Of a DNA stretch of 64,000 nucleotides, positions 22,921 to 35,598 are shown in pieces. This DNA is from Tuctoria greenei (lineage: Eukaryota; Streptophyta; Magnoliopsida; Poales; Poaceae): positions 128,128,230 through 128,192,229 of the forward strand of contig JAYESD010000007.1 in NCBI GenBank assembly GCA_036927565.1, written 5' to 3'. A program made the position numbers and the translations under genes. Position 1 is the stretch's first letter, and every line of letters starts with the position of its first letter. Under the pieces are notes generated by a model. That model was not told where the DNA came from. It did no database searches and saw nothing but the letters and a program-made list of their open reading frames with translations.

Positions 22921-23760
22921 TGCCTGTTCAAGTTGGGTGACGCATAGGTTACATAACTCATGGACCTAAAAAGAACATAAATACACGACCAAGTGGGGAA
23001 GGAACGTATTATTACCAGCAGCAAAGAGTGGGGAAGCAAGGATGCATAACAAAGGTGAAGCAGAGAAGGAGAGGCACAACACAACACAAGCTATGAAAGG
23101 TAAAATTGACAAGTCAACTTTAGCACCAATGTAAATGTAAATAAATATACTCCATTATTCATATGAACTGAAAGCATTCTGCTTAATTGATCTTAAATAC
23201 CATTGTGTGCTAGTTGCTGCTACCAGTTTGTATTCATAAAAGGAAGAATACGGAATGACATACAAGCCCGGATAGTGTCACATGATCTATCAAACAATGC
23301 CGAGGGAAACTGAGTTTGAGGCACGAGTTTGAGATTGTGCCTCTGACATGTAGCAATATACAACATACAAATAGTATGAAGCGCTATCATGTAATAAATA
23401 GGAGAAATAATGAAGCATCAGACATTATGCAAGATGAACACTGTTACAACGACATAATTGAATAAAAGACAAAATTTAATTGATTTTCACGCTGTTTCTT
23501 CAAATCCCTTTTGAATTCTCGAAGTCCAATAAATCCTTCGGTGGTACAACATCAAATCTTCCTTCAACGACGGTAAAAAAAATCCAAAACAACAGAGAGG
23601 TGCACCATGTCATGAAGAAACCCCCCTCTCTTTTCCACCTTTCCCAAAGTTCGATCTTCAAAATTCCTATTGAATTTTACGGTGCTAGTTTATTTTATTT
23701 TCCAATTTAAATTTTCATTCAAACACCCCCATTTTGAGTTCAATAAAATAGAAGTTATCG
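22921..23760. other. Unassigned AT-rich sequence
   Basis: No element domain, LTR edge or gene structure could be recognised on either strand. All open frames are short (76 residues at most). It may be low-copy flanking DNA between Copia-2 and Gypsy-5 or a fully decayed element. Confidence 0.5.
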
Positions 23761-25144
23761 ATTCAGCTAACACCGGTAAAGCTTCTTTTGTTTTACCATT
23801 GCATTTGTGTTGAATAAAGAATTCAGGGAACAAGTGTGGGAGAGGACACGAGACGACAAGACAAAACAGAAGGCCAGGGAAGCCAGATCAAGCTCGACCA
23901 AGCCCTTGGTTTGGCCGACCTGATGGTGGCCCCTCTCGGCCCCGCTTCGCACACACTCTTGGTTTGGATCTCATATCCCCTGTTTCATATGAATCTCTAA
24001 CTTTTGAGTTGAAAAATTTGATCAATTCATTAAAACTTCTTGAAAATCAACTCAAATTTAAAATAAACAAATACATTTTGCTTTAGTTGGAATTGGTATA
24101 CTTTGTATTTTAATTTCATCACCATGTTCCTGGACCCACATAATTAAATTAGGAAAACATGTCATCTAAGTACTTGATTGGTGAGATATGGTGAATAAAA
24201 AAACCACGAAAAATTCTCTCCATGCTTGAAATTAGTTTTGATTTTTACAAAATTTTGAATTCATGAGATTTTTGCCTAACCCTCTCATTGGATATAAATA
24301 CGCACCAAGGCCATATGGTGCAATTATTGAAAACCACATGCATATGCCACTTTGCATTTTCACTGAACTTTATCAAATTCTTGACCCTATCGAGTTACTT
24401 GCATATAATCTTTGATATGGAATTTCTTGTGCAGTCCACAAGCTATTTTAATAGCTTCCATCCACCAAAAAAATATACACCATGCAAGTTCATGCAAAAT
24501 ATCCTCTCTTAAAAAAAGATGCATAAAAAGGAGTAAAAGGCATGTCTATAAAGAGCTCTCAATTCAAAAAAAAAGGAAGAGATGCGATAAGTAGCAATGC
24601 TTCATCGTTGCACAAAAAAGAGTAAACAATTGGGGGTCATCCTCATCCATCATCCATATGTGCGAAAGAAAATTCCTTAGTCATTGGTTTTTATTGCATA
24701 GTTCCCTCATAAGGATCTAGTTTTTTACTTTGTAATATATGAATTACAAGTGAGCCTTCTTTATCCCTACCAAGATCTACAAAAACAATACTTATGTTTT
24801 AGGGACAAAAGTGGAAAATCATGCCAAGGTGAGAATTCAAACACTTTGAGAGAGTTGAGAGAATCCATTTGAGAGGAAGAACAATATCTTCTAACTTTCA
24901 AAATATAGCAATCTTGAAGATTATTTCAGCAAGAAAAAAACTAGGTGAAATGCATTCAAACCATTCCACCTCTCAAACACCCAAGATGATGTGGTAGCCA
25001 CATCAAAAAGGGTTCATGGAGAAAGGTATGAGTTTAAATACTTTGTATATTTATTTCATACTTATAGCAAAACATTATCTTAATATTTAGTTTTTCTTGC
25101 CTTCACTCGAGGACAAGCAAAGTACTAAGTTTAGAAAAGCTTTT
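23761..25144 (+). repeat. Gypsy-5: non-coding 3' part of an old gypsy element
   Basis: From about 24,280 it matches the 3' non-coding region of Gypsy-6 (50,770-51,715), with shared CCATATG, ATGCATATGC and the final CTCG(A)GGACAAGCAAAG before the LTR. TTGGTTTGGCCGACCT at 23,906-23,921 matches the LTR hairpin arm at 52,077-52,090. The left boundary is uncertain. Confidence 0.6.
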
Positions 25145-26323
25145 TGATGGTCCTTAAAGGCTAAATCCGATCGCCAATTCACCTCATAAATAATATAAAA
25201 ATGTGAACACAACGTTGTGGTAGAGGTTAATACTAACCATATCCAAAAGTGATAGTTTCTGTTTGCATGCAGGTAAACTAAGCCCCAAAATATCAAATAA
25301 AGCAGAGAGCAATCCTAAAAGTAAGACTCTGACCAATCAAGCGGCAACACGCAGCAGCACATGGATCCATAGACCCATTCCCAGGCGTATCCGAGGAAAC
25401 CCGATGATAATTCATGCGGGAGTAGAACAAGGGCCCACATGTCAGTCACTCGGAGGAAACACAATGCGAGGAGGTCCAGGAACAAAGTCGGCCGACTCTC
25501 TGGCTCGGTCGACTTGGTCTGGGCGCCATCCATGGTAAAATGCCACATGTCGAGTCCATGTGGCTCCCTAAAGATGGTGGAGACTAATTCACACTAATTA
25601 TGGTGCCAAATCGACAGAACTCGTGTACAAATATCCTCCTTACTCTCTCACTTCACACACACACCACCAGTTTGAGAATAGCAATCCACTCCAAAGGTTT
25701 AGTGTTGCCCAAGTGGCTAGCCAAATAGAAGGAGAGTAAGGACGAGCTAGGAGGAGGAGGCCCGGATTGTCAAGTCCATCTTCCACACTTGTACCTCTAT
25801 GGAAGTTCTGACGAATTCGAGTAAGACTTTTGTGAATTCAATTCATGTCTGATTCATATTCCATAGTAGTTTGCTTAAATAGTTGCTTGTGGGTTCACTG
25901 CTTTAATTCATTAGAAGCTCTAGTCTTAGCTTTGCATTCGAAAGATTAAAGTTGTGATTTAGAACTTAAGCATGGTTCTTAGGTTAGAAATCATCAGCGA
26001 ATATCTCATAGACCCATGGATTGAAGAGGCAGGAGATATGTGGTGACAACCCTATCCGTCCTTTGTAATCTTGATATTATCAGGGGTAAACCCGTGCCCA
26101 GTGCAAACAACTACCGTATATTTCTATGGCTTAGGATCTAACCTTTGAATTCTCTCAAATCCTTGCCCACAAAACAAACTGTGAGTCCTTGGGAGAAATA
26201 GCTAGAAGATTTACACACACCTTCCATGCATTCGATACCCTTGGGAATACTCTTTAAGGGGAAGTGCTACAACAATATCTCCGTTTGCTTGTGAATTATT
26301 ATGTTTTTGAAGAAATACCAACA
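25145..26323 (+). repeat. Degenerate LTR of Gypsy-5
   Basis: It is collinear with the Gypsy-6 LTR: CCAATCAAGCG, GTATCCGAGGA, a GGCCGAC palindrome (25,496-25,507), CCCATGGATTGAAGAGG against CCCACGGATTGAAGAGG, GGTGACAACCCTATC, CCTTTGTAATC, CCCTTGGGAATACTC and AATACCAACA at the end. The edges are approximate. It lacks the clean PPT and PBS found at Gypsy-6. Confidence 0.72.
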
Positions 26324-26447
26324 ATTGTTTCTCTCGATCTTGTCGTCAGGACGACCACACCAGGTTGATAATCCTTGGGGCAGGAAAGAAAGGCATGAAA
26401 CGCAAAGAAACGACACCTCCTCACCAAGAAGGAGGCCACAGAACGAA
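26324..26447. other. Short spacer between Gypsy-5 LTR and Copia-3 LTR
   Basis: Starts with CTCTCGATCTTGTCGTCAGG, which could be a decayed PBS region after the Gypsy-5 LTR. Nothing else recognised. Confidence 0.4.
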
Positions 26448-29400
26448 TGAAAGTGTATCTAGCCATATCTTGTGGGGTTTAGATGATTGATGACAAACAA
26501 GCGAGATCGTAATAAAATCTGTTGAGTTGAGAGCAGGTTTCGGAGAATGGAACCAAAGGTGCCAAAAGTTGAAAAATGAGAATCAAGAAGGGAAGAGCAC
26601 AAGTGGAGAATAGATGCAAAAAGTAGTCCTAAATGTATAGGGGTGTGTGAGAGACACACTCCCAAGAGCTCAAGTCCATGTGATGAGAGTAAGGGCTAAA
26701 CATAATTGGAAACCTAGCAAAGCACCAGACTAGTCCAAAAAATGTGCAGACTTGTTTGATTCTTCTCTGAGTAGAGAACGGATTAGTCCGATATAGTTCA
26801 GACTAGTCCGATATTCCTTTAGTGCTCAAACGGACATGTCCACATGGGCGGTCTGTAAAAGCCCTATATTTAGAGTACAAAGTTCAGAGAGAAGAATTGA
26901 AATTGTGAAGGGGAAAAAAATAAATTGTAAGGGTAATTTAAAATTCAAACCAATTTAAATTTCAATAGAGGGAAACCAAAAATTCAAATTAGCTTATGTT
27001 CAAACCTTGACAAAATAACAATTTGAGTTCACCATTAGCTTCCAAATATTCCAAATAGCACCCCTGTAAATTTTCATAAAATTTGGAGCACATTTTCTAT
27101 TTAATTCAATGGGTACATTGAATTCCATTCAAATTCAATTTTGAATTTGAATTTTACCTGAAACTTGATCAAAATTGAAATCAAATTCCAGGATATGAAT
27201 CTACACATTTGAATTGACCTATCCACAAAAATTTGGAATTTTTGGACAATAGTTGGTGGGAGAATTGTAGGAACAGAGAAGGGATGAGGATGGGGACGGT
27301 GGGACCCATTGGTCAGAGGAACATTTACGTGAGTGCTCTGTTTTCCCTGACTCCCCGCCGTTAGACGTTCGGTGCTACCAACAGCTCACCGTCGGCAAGC
27401 AGCTGTGTGGCAACGTGTTTGCATGCTCTCTCCACTCTATTCATCTTTATCCTCACCTCTCTGGCCGAAGGGGAAAAGCACAAAGCTCCCTCGCGCTCTC
27501 TTCTCCCCCGCTGCTGCACCTCATCACCACCGAGTTTGCTCGTCCTTTGCGGGCCAAACAAAGCAAGGTCTCGCCGTGCTCCCAACGGGAAAAGGTGGCA
27601 CAACTCTGTGCTCTTGCTTTCCATCCTTTAGCCGCCATTAGGGTGAAGCCCGACGACCGTCTCTGCCTCCCCGTCACGCTGACGCTACAGACCATCTCTT
27701 GAGCTGCTCCCAGAAGCAAATAGGATCGCCAAGACACCACCATTCTCACGGTAAAAAACTTTCTTCATTTCATCCCCTATCGAGAAAGTGATTCAAGTTT
27801 TACTTTCGGTCGTTGCCCATGAACTAGTTAGCTTTTCCATTCGATTCACTTTCTACATGCAACCATCCTTTATTTCGTTCATGGATGTTGATCCATACCT
27901 CGTAGAGCACCCTTCTACCAAGAATCAACGGAGATAATCGAGTGAAGGCCGAGCTATTCGAGGTTTCCCCACTGCCATGGAAAATCCCATCAGTCCACTG
28001 TTGAAGTCAACCTTGCCGACCATTTCACTCCTTTTCACCTTCAAATTGTCTTCCTCATGCTCCCAGGAACCTTCCCCTCCTTTTATCTGGTTGCTTGCAC
28101 CATTTCCAAGCTATTCCGACCATCACTGAAACCCTAGCTCCGCCGCCGCCATCGTTCGCTCATCTCCGGCCGTCGCCGACTCGTCTGGACCTCACCAGCA
28201 TGTTGCGCGTCCGATTTTACGGTTAGGCGGTCAAGACCTGGCCGAGATGAGGTCGACAAAGCAATCCCGGCGTGCACCACCGCGGCTCCGGCGAGGAGCG
28301 CCGCCTCGCGTCGCTAAGTTGAAGAAAGGGGGCGGGCCCCGCATGTCAGTCTCTGATGCGTCCCCTTCGGATTGGCTGTGGCCCCGGATCAAATGCAGCT
28401 GCACGGGTTAAAATCTATACCCCATCTGTGGCCATCTGTGATTGGTTGATTTTAAACCAGTGGGGCCAACCGGTTTTATTTAAACTTTTCCTTCCAAATT
28501 AATTTCAGATTTCATCCAAACTTTTAAAATCAATTACTCCTAGTAGAATTGCTCAAATAATTCCAAATAAATTTTGGTAGACTCCTATTGATCTAAAATT
28601 TCTAGTGGTGCAATTTGTTGGACATGAAAGTCCCAGAATTTTCATAATTAATTCCATTGAACTAACTGTTTGGGAAATTAATTATGTCTGTTCTGCTAAT
28701 TGTAATATTCCAAATTTTAATAAGGACACTCCTAAAAATACATTTGATGTCCAGGAAAAATTTCAAGTTCATTGGACTTCATTTAATGGGTGAACCAGTA
28801 TTTCAAATCTCTATGTAGTTGAAAATTAAGAAAAGTACAGAAATATTTTCAGGAATTTTCCAAACTTGTAAAATCAATTTCTCCCTGTAGGAAGCTTAGA
28901 AAATTATGAAACAAATTTTCCTACAACCAGTGAGAACCATTCTACCATGATCATCCATTTTTAGCCATGAAAAATCTAAGAATTAAAATCAAATTTCAGA
29001 GAAGGCTTTTACTTGTTGGAATTTTAGAGACAACAAGCTTCCTTGATCTCCAATTTTTTGTCCAGATCTTCGTCATAGAACCTAGTATCCACTGTAAAAA
29101 TCCCAAAGCCAGTTAAAATCATTTGCATACCTGATCAGTATATATATGATCTTGTATATAGTTTCAATATCACTCATGTACTTTATATATTGCATATCAT
29201 ATAGTGACGGAGATCGAGGAGGACACGGAGGCCTTGGACAGCATTCTCCCAGAATCTTCCCCTCTAACTCACAGCTAGGCAAGCCCCGGTTTGCATTTAA
29301 GTACTATTTCAAATTTCCTATTTGTATCACTTATGTCTAGGATGAGTCTTGTGCATTAGGGATAAGGTGCTTGTTACTCCACTAGCATTACCCACAAATC

Positions 29401-31724
29401 CCATGGAGTATTGGGTAGGTTTATAACCCAACGATTAGAAAATGCCATGCTTAAGTTTTCAGGAATCCGATAGAAGTCGAGTAGTTGGAATCTACTCACG
29501 AGATAGGATTTTATCACACGGGAAAGATTTGATCGAAGAATGGTTTATGAATATAAAATTGATACCGAGCAGTGATTAGGATGCAGCGAGGCGTGGTCTC
29601 ACGTGCATAGCCCTGCTTCTGTTGATTGAGGACCGATCCGTGTGCGGCCCTACTGGACAAGTTTGAACTGTACCGGATGCATACTGGGCATATGGAACCC
29701 AGGAAACCGATGTAATTTGATAAATTGGATGTCGAAGCATAGCCCACTGTCGATAGGGGTGGGTTGAGGGCAGCAAGGCATAAATCAGCTAGCAGGCAAA
29801 GACACGTTCCGTGCGGGGACCTTGTGCTCGCGATGGTGGGACCAGTTCGGTGTGTGAATTTTTTGTGAAAGGTTGCTGCATATGATGTGGTGAGGAGCAC
29901 ATCACGCTCCTTATGCACGGATGTACGTGACGTGTTATTTGGGTGTCTACTGATTGCAATCATCGTCCCTCGCGGTTATTTGAGTACCGCTTGTTCACTG
30001 CGCTGTGACGTAGTAAATACTGAAGAAGCCTAAAGAATATGATGTATTGAATTATAATTGCTTTGAAACTTTGATTGCTGTCAAATATGCTCACTAAAGT
30101 TACTATTATTAAACTTGTAAGCTGGTGTTAATAACTTCAAAATTAAGGATCAACATGTAGGCGAGTTATTTACTACTATATCTATTCCTATGTTAAGTAT
30201 CGCTGCATGTAGAGTTCCATGTTTAGGTGAGACAATTAAGTCTTACTGAGCCTTCGTGCTCAAGGTTGCTATATTAAGTTGTTTGCAGGTGAGACGTATG
30301 AGGAAGGGCCCGAAGATAAGGCGATGCCTTCCGAGTGGGAGCCCTGCACGCCGCCGTGATTGTTGTGTGCTGCTAGTGTGTAGCGTCCCCGGGCTGGACG
30401 GTTGCACTTTTGCATAGCTAGCCTAAGAGTTTAGCTATGAGTATTATCGTCTGCTGTATATTAAGTATTGTAAAAGACTTATGATGTTTATATAAATAAA
30501 ACTTTGTATTTTGTCGCATTCTTTTCGTGTGTGCGGTTGGGTGCCGCATCGCACAGCACCACCCTCTGTGACTCCTGGAATGTGTGGACCCAGTCACCAC
30601 ACGGACTAGTCCTTACTCTTCACATTTCACATGCACCTGACTAGTACGATATTTCCTGGACTAGTCCGATATGTCTCTGGTGCAAAATCGAACAAGTCAT
30701 CGACACTGGACTTGTCCTATACCCTTACGTTTTCACCAGCACCGGACTAGTTCGATATTTGATGGACTAGTACGATTTCTCTTTGCACAACAAACGGACT
30801 AGTCCGGTCCTATGCGGACTAGTCCGGTCTCCTTACACAACTTAGGGTTTCATAGTGTGCTGCACAACTTCACGCATATACACACAGCTTATCAAACTAG
30901 TCCGGTGCTCCCTAGCGCACTAGTCCAGGCATCGGGATCCAAATGGTAACTTTTCAAAATGTCTGTAAAGAAGAGATCCACGACCCCATAACATCTAACC
31001 AAGAACCCTAGTGCTATCACACCTCTCAAAAGCACGAAAACACTCCTCTTCACACATCTAAGGCCCTAGAAGTTCAACCTTTTGGGATCTGGGATTTTTT
31101 AAAGGGAGAGAGACATTCTACGTGATCTTGAGATCTTGGGTTTGATCTCTCTCACACTTGTTGTTTCCTGTACATAACTCGAGTGTGTTTGATGACTTAT
31201 TCTACTGTAATCTTGTTGGAGCCCTCATCTTGTGAGGTGCCCCATCGACTTGGTGACTACCCCGTTGATAGTGAGATCAAGTCGGCCTTCATGGTGACTT
31301 GACGAGGGAAGGGTTGGTTGAGACCAGGCTCTGTGTGAGCTCTTCAGTGAGGACGTAGATCCCTTTTGTGGGATTGAACCTCGGTAAAAGTCACCATGTC
31401 TTGTGCCTCTTTTTTACTTCTTTCATTTTGCAAATAGTTATTGCACAAATCAATCAATCTTATATTTGTCATTAAACTTGTGATCTTTGTGAAATCTACT
31501 GTGATATACCCTTGTTAATTGCATTAGAGTAGCCTTACATATACCGCTGCATTACTACTGGAAGAAAATACTAAAAAGTTTTAGATTCTTGCAAGTGTTG
31601 AAACAACACTGGACTAGTCCCTACTCTACACCGGACTAGTCCGGCCTTCCTGGATTTGACATGTTTTGCTAAGTGTTTCAGGAAAAATTTCAAAGGCCTA
31701 TTCACAAACTCTAGGACACATTCA
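26448..31724 (+). repeat. 5' LTR of Copia-3, split by a solo LTR
   Basis: The left piece is 26,448-26,853 (TGAAAGTGTATCTAG start) and the right piece 30,602-31,724 (…GACACATTCA end, two bases before the PBS). Together they make about 1.52 kb, close to the Copia-2 LTR. Both pieces are rich in ACTAGTCC palindromes, for example perfect CCGGACTAGTCCGG at 31,631-31,644 and two CGGACTAGTCCGG at 30,795-30,827. Confidence 0.87.
26854..30601 (+). repeat. Solo LTR of about 3.75 kb
   Basis: It begins TGTAAAAGCCC and ends GTCACCACA, giving TGT...ACA termini. It is flanked by CGGTC (26,849-26,853) and CGGAC (30,602-30,606), a 5-base duplication with one mismatch. Joining the flanks restores a GGGCGGACTAGTCC motif typical of the host LTR. 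I see no coding domain, PBS, PPT or internal direct repeat, so a solo LTR of a long-LTR gypsy family fits best. A GC-rich core (27,300-28,400) contrasts with AT-rich ends. Confidence 0.78.
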
Positions 31725-31726
31725 AA

Positions 31727-31739
31727 TGGTATCAGAGCC
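31727..31739 (+). other. Primer binding site of Copia-3 (initiator-Met tRNA)
   Basis: TGGTATCAGAGCC two bases after the LTR end. Confidence 0.93.
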
Positions 31740-31776
31740 GGACTCTCCATCAAGAGACTAACCGCTCGGAGATACG

Positions 31777-33153
31777 ATGACTCACGACAAGAAAAATGAG
31801 GTTCTGGAAATGCCCATGAACAGTGATGCTCACGAGACTAAAGTGTTCGATGTGCTCAAGGAGTACGCACAATGGTGAAGAAATCCACCAAAACAAGACA
31901 CTTCTAAGGAAGAAGCTGTTGAGCCAAAACGGCAAGAAGGAAGACGAGAAACCAAAAGGGGGTAGTCATCAAGACTACTCCTGGTATCCTTTTAATTATG
32001 AATGTATAAATACTAATAATCATTATCTTTCTATACCTTTGGGAAAACCTTCTCACTTTGATGGAAGTGAATATACTATGTGGAAATACAACCTGAAAGT
32101 GCATCTTATCTCACTTAATACACATCTTTGGCATATAGTGTGTACAGGTCTAGATATCTTGAACAATGATGAAGAACTCACCTTAGAGCAAGAGCAAGCA
32201 ATTCACCGCAATGCGCAAGCTCTTGCGGTGATCACTTCATCCTTGAGCCGAGAAGAGTTTACGAAGGTGGATGGACTAGAGAGTTCCAAGGACATATGGG
32301 ACACCCTCAAGACTTCGCATGAAGGCAACCACTCCATCTACGAAGAAAAGATTGAGATGCTTGGTAGAAAATTGGGGAGATTTGCCATTGAGGATGGTGA
32401 AACTCCACAAGAAATGTACAACTGAATGAAGACACTTATCAACAGGATCCGTGCTTATAGAAGCAAGAAGTGGACCGATCATGAGGTTGTCAAGAAGATG
32501 ATAAGGGTGTTCATGCCCCGCAATCCGACATTGTGCTCAATGATAAGGGAAAGCACTAGGTTCCAAAAAATGACCCCCGACGAGGTTCTTGGAAAAATAA
32601 TAAACCATGAGTTAATGGAAAAAGAAGCTCAACATGTGAAAGATCTTGTGGAGCTTACCTCATCCAAGAAAAAGGAGGTAGCTCTAAAGGCGACATGCAA
32701 GACCAAGGGAAAGGAAGCCCGTGAGACAGATGAAGAAGAAGATAGTGATGGTGTAAGTACCCATATGGATGATGAAGAAATGTTGCTCTTCATAGAAAAG
32801 TTCAAGCGCATGATGAGAAGAAGAAAAGGTGATAACTCAAGTAAAGAGAAGGGAAAATCCAAAGCTCGACGTACTTACTATAACTGTGGTGAATATGGTC
32901 ACTTCATGGTTGATTGCTAATATGAATATAATAATAAGAAGAAGAAAGAGTGAAAGCCAAAAGAGAGGAAAGTGTTAAAGAAGGAGGAGCAAGCACACAT
33001 AGGCAAGGAGTGGGACTCAAATGACGAGTCCCCCTCCGAAGATGAAGAAGAGATGGCAACAATTGCCATCAACAAACCTACACTGTGGTCCACACTCTTC
33101 CCAAATGTGGGAGGATGGAAGGAATCCAACCATACTTGTCTCATGGCCAAGGA
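31777..33153 (+). pseudogene. Copia-3 gag, first part
   Basis: The likely start is the ATG at 31,777, opening MTHDKKNEVLEMP; a stop and frameshift follow before 31,920. The gag domain reads SIPLGKPSHFDGSEYTMWKY, LWHIVCTGLDILNNDEELT, SKDIWDTLKTSHEGNHSIY and KLGRFAIEDGETPQEMYN, where a stop at 32,423 replaces a sense codon. It continues with KKWTDHEVVKKMIRVFMPRN and MTPDEVLGKIINHELMEKEA. The zinc knuckle is YYNCGEYGHFMVDC, with its first Cys replaced by Tyr. Gypsy-2a inserts after HTCLMAK at 33,153, and the frame resumes at 37,691. Gag would assemble particles for the element. Confidence 0.85.
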
Positions 33154-34058
33154 TGATGAGTAGAAAGACGAGTCCCAATCTTCCGATAGGTAATAGATAA
33201 GTCGATTGATGTGGTGATCTCAACGTTGATGATCTGAGGCTCTCGAGTAGAACACGAATGGCCCCTGCAATCACTACACCACCGCGTTGATGGTTATCAA
33301 CCGTGCTTCGCACGATTGAGCTCGCCAAGAAGGCTAATCCCTGCAAGTGCAACTGAGAACACAAGCAAGAACAAGGTAGAAGCAATCTGAATTGCTAAGT
33401 TGGGGTCTCACAAACCATAGAACGGCGATATTATTGATCTAAGCAAAACCCAATTGTTTATGGCAGCTACTATGGAGTATATATAGGTGGGAGGACGTCC
33501 AAGGGGGTGTTGGGGTCGTGACCTAACCCTAAGACATGAAAAATGTACTTAGGCTTGATATAAGGCCCAATGGCCCAATAGGGTGGCACAGCACCCTGAC
33601 AGATTCTAGACTCGATTTTGTTTCGACGATTCCTGTCGACTCCAAATGAATTTTGACAAGGGACCAGCACCATTGGAAAGTTTATCCTCTCATCTTTCCG
33701 TTCATATGTACAACGTCCAAAATGGAGTTTTTATGCGTCCTGGGCATCCATTTTAGTGCGAACTGCTCCTGGACTCCGAGTTGGACACGAATTTGAGTTG
33801 GGGTCGGTTTCCATATTCTTTGAGCGTATTCTCTGGTCCTCCATGTCCCTAAGACTTCCTCTAAGTACTCCTTGAACCTCTCCATGGATCCTAATCACAA
33901 TTAAATCATTAGGTGGCAATCTATGCTCAAAAACATATAAGAAAACATATAAGAACGAGCTCACCTCTAAAATTAATTGTTGTGTGTGAACTCTATTGAC
34001 TACATCTTGTATGTTCAATGGAGTGTTGTTTGTATCCATAGAAGTGATGTCCTCATCA
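33154..34058 (-). repeat. 3' LTR of Gypsy-2a
   Basis: 905 bases, TGATGAGTAG...CTCATCA on the plus strand, with the PPT (minus strand AAGAAGGGGAGGA, 34,059-34,071) on its inner side. It carries the end of the pol-tail frame. Confidence 0.9.
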
Positions 34059-34426
34059 TCCTCCCCTTCTTGAATTGGAGTCATCCTCGACTCAAGTTCA
34101 TCTTCTGTCACGTGTTGGTCCAAATGTGCAAAACCATCAAATCTTCTTGTATGCATGAAAGGAGGAGGCCAAGGTGGTGGACGACATAGTGCACCATCTT
34201 GATCTTGTCCAAACAAGAGCAAACATTCACTTGAGTCAGGATCCGAAACAAATAAACTTTGTACCATGTCTGTAGGTGCAATGATAACGTGCATGATCTC
34301 GTCATTCACCCCTTTCTTTATGACAAGCCGTCCTCGACTTGCTCGTATGTCCAGGAAAAAGGATTGCTTTGGGGGTAGAATGAGCATTGTCCATATTGCA
34401 CAACCACAGCAAACAATGCTTCTCAT
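33731..34426 (-). pseudogene. Gypsy-2a pol-tail ORF reading into the LTR
   Basis: A 231-residue frame. Its middle, DQHVTEDELESRMTPIQEGE, matches the Gypsy-1 pol tail (EEDELESRTTPIQEGGDDED) across the PPT. It then reads into the LTR with NTPLNIQDVVNRVHTQQLIL, EVSSFLYVF and RLPPNDLIVIRIHGEVQG, which matches the LTR-encoded LLCDDLIVIRNNGED of Gypsy-1. The upstream half (PKQSFFLDIRASRGRLVIKK, MVQSLFVSDPDSSECLLLFG) is unique to this family. No catalytic domain is present. It overlaps the end of the gag-like ORF in another frame, which points to a frameshift. Gypsy-2b has the same frame (40,423-41,379, 318 residues). Confidence 0.6.
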
Positions 34427-35598
34427 TTATTTGTTGTCCCTGGTGCAAGGGAAAAATACTAAAAAAACTTGACAAAGCATTATTAGCATTAGTGCATTCA
34501 TTTACTTTAGGATGTTGTTGCAGCACAAAAGGAGTTTTCTCATTTAAACATACGTAAACTTTATGCACCATAAACACACCACTATGTTCATATTTTCCTA
34601 TTGCATGAAAATTATTTCTTATCAACAAAGGTAATTCAGTTTTCAAATATATTCTTCTCTCTACAGTATCTAGATCACAAAGAGTGAAATTCAATATAAC
34701 CCAAAGTATTTGGAGAAGACAACAATTTCAACTCATCTCTTTCATATGTAATTGGAATCAAATGCTTAATTTCAGAAAAAGTGGGTGATAAAGTATAAAA
34801 TTCATTCACTTGTTCTAGCATAGGTACAATATAATTATCAGCACACAACACATTTTTATCGTAAGGATCAGTAGAAAAATCAACTAGTGGAAAAGAGGTT
34901 TTCTGAAAAGGCTTCTCAAGTTGTTGTTCTCCAATAGAATGATTGAAGGAAACATTTGAGACATTCAAAAACTTCTCAACATCGATAAGTGTAGTGTGAG
35001 GTACGTTACCTTCATTCTCATTTTCAGTAGTAACTGTGGGTGAAATGGGAATTGATAGATTTGAAATTTCACAAGAGTTGTTGAACAGCTCATTCTCTTT
35101 TGAATTTTCTACATTTATTTGTTCATGTTCCTGCAAAAGATTAGGCATAGGAGGAGGTACAAAAAGAAAATTCTTCTCAAGCTCATGTATTTTATCTTTG
35201 CAATTAGATACATTACTAAAAGTTTCTCGTATAAGAATTTTCATATCTTTCCATGTTTGAGGTTTTTCTGAATCACTTAAGTTGTCCCACCAAGTTAATG
35301 CATGATCAACTAATGCACTAGCAATATTCCTAATATGTCTCCTCTCGCAGATATATCATTGTCCAAAAATTTTATCCAACTCTATTTTCCAAGCACTATA
35401 TTCATCATAACCAAAACCATCATAAGAAGGAAAATATGGGAGAATGTAATTACTTCTTGGAGAAGGTGTTGTAAAGGTGGTTTGAATGTCATGTGAAACC
35501 TTGGTTGATGTTTGATTTTTAGTGAGCAATTCCATCGCCGTCTTCATCATGTCAATCATCTCTGCATATAATGCATGATTCTTGCTTTTACCTGACAT
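34302..35598 (-). pseudogene. Gypsy-2a gag-like gene
   Basis: Starts MSGKSKNHALYAEMIDMM at 35,598. The gag domain is short: SNYILPYFPSYDGFGYDEYS, WKIELDKIFGQ, then a TGA where Gypsy-2b has Trp, and then ALVDRALTWWDNLSDSEKPQ in another stretch. Downstream is a long, Asn/Glu-rich, low-complexity tail (EHEQINVENSKENELFNNSC, EGNVPHTTLIDVEKFLNVS) ending with LPLLIRNNFHAIGKYEHSGV. I see no zinc knuckle. It matches the gag position of Gypsy-1 but is diverged beyond the core. A packaging role is inferred. Confidence 0.72.

Noticed and set aside
27361..27749. Overlapping open frames on both strands in the GC-rich core of the solo LTR
   Set aside because: No domain, no consistent start or splice structure. 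GC-rich sequence yields open frames by chance.
29514..29963. 149-residue minus-strand open frame in the solo LTR
   Set aside because: No recognisable motif, and it lies wholly inside an LTR-like unit.
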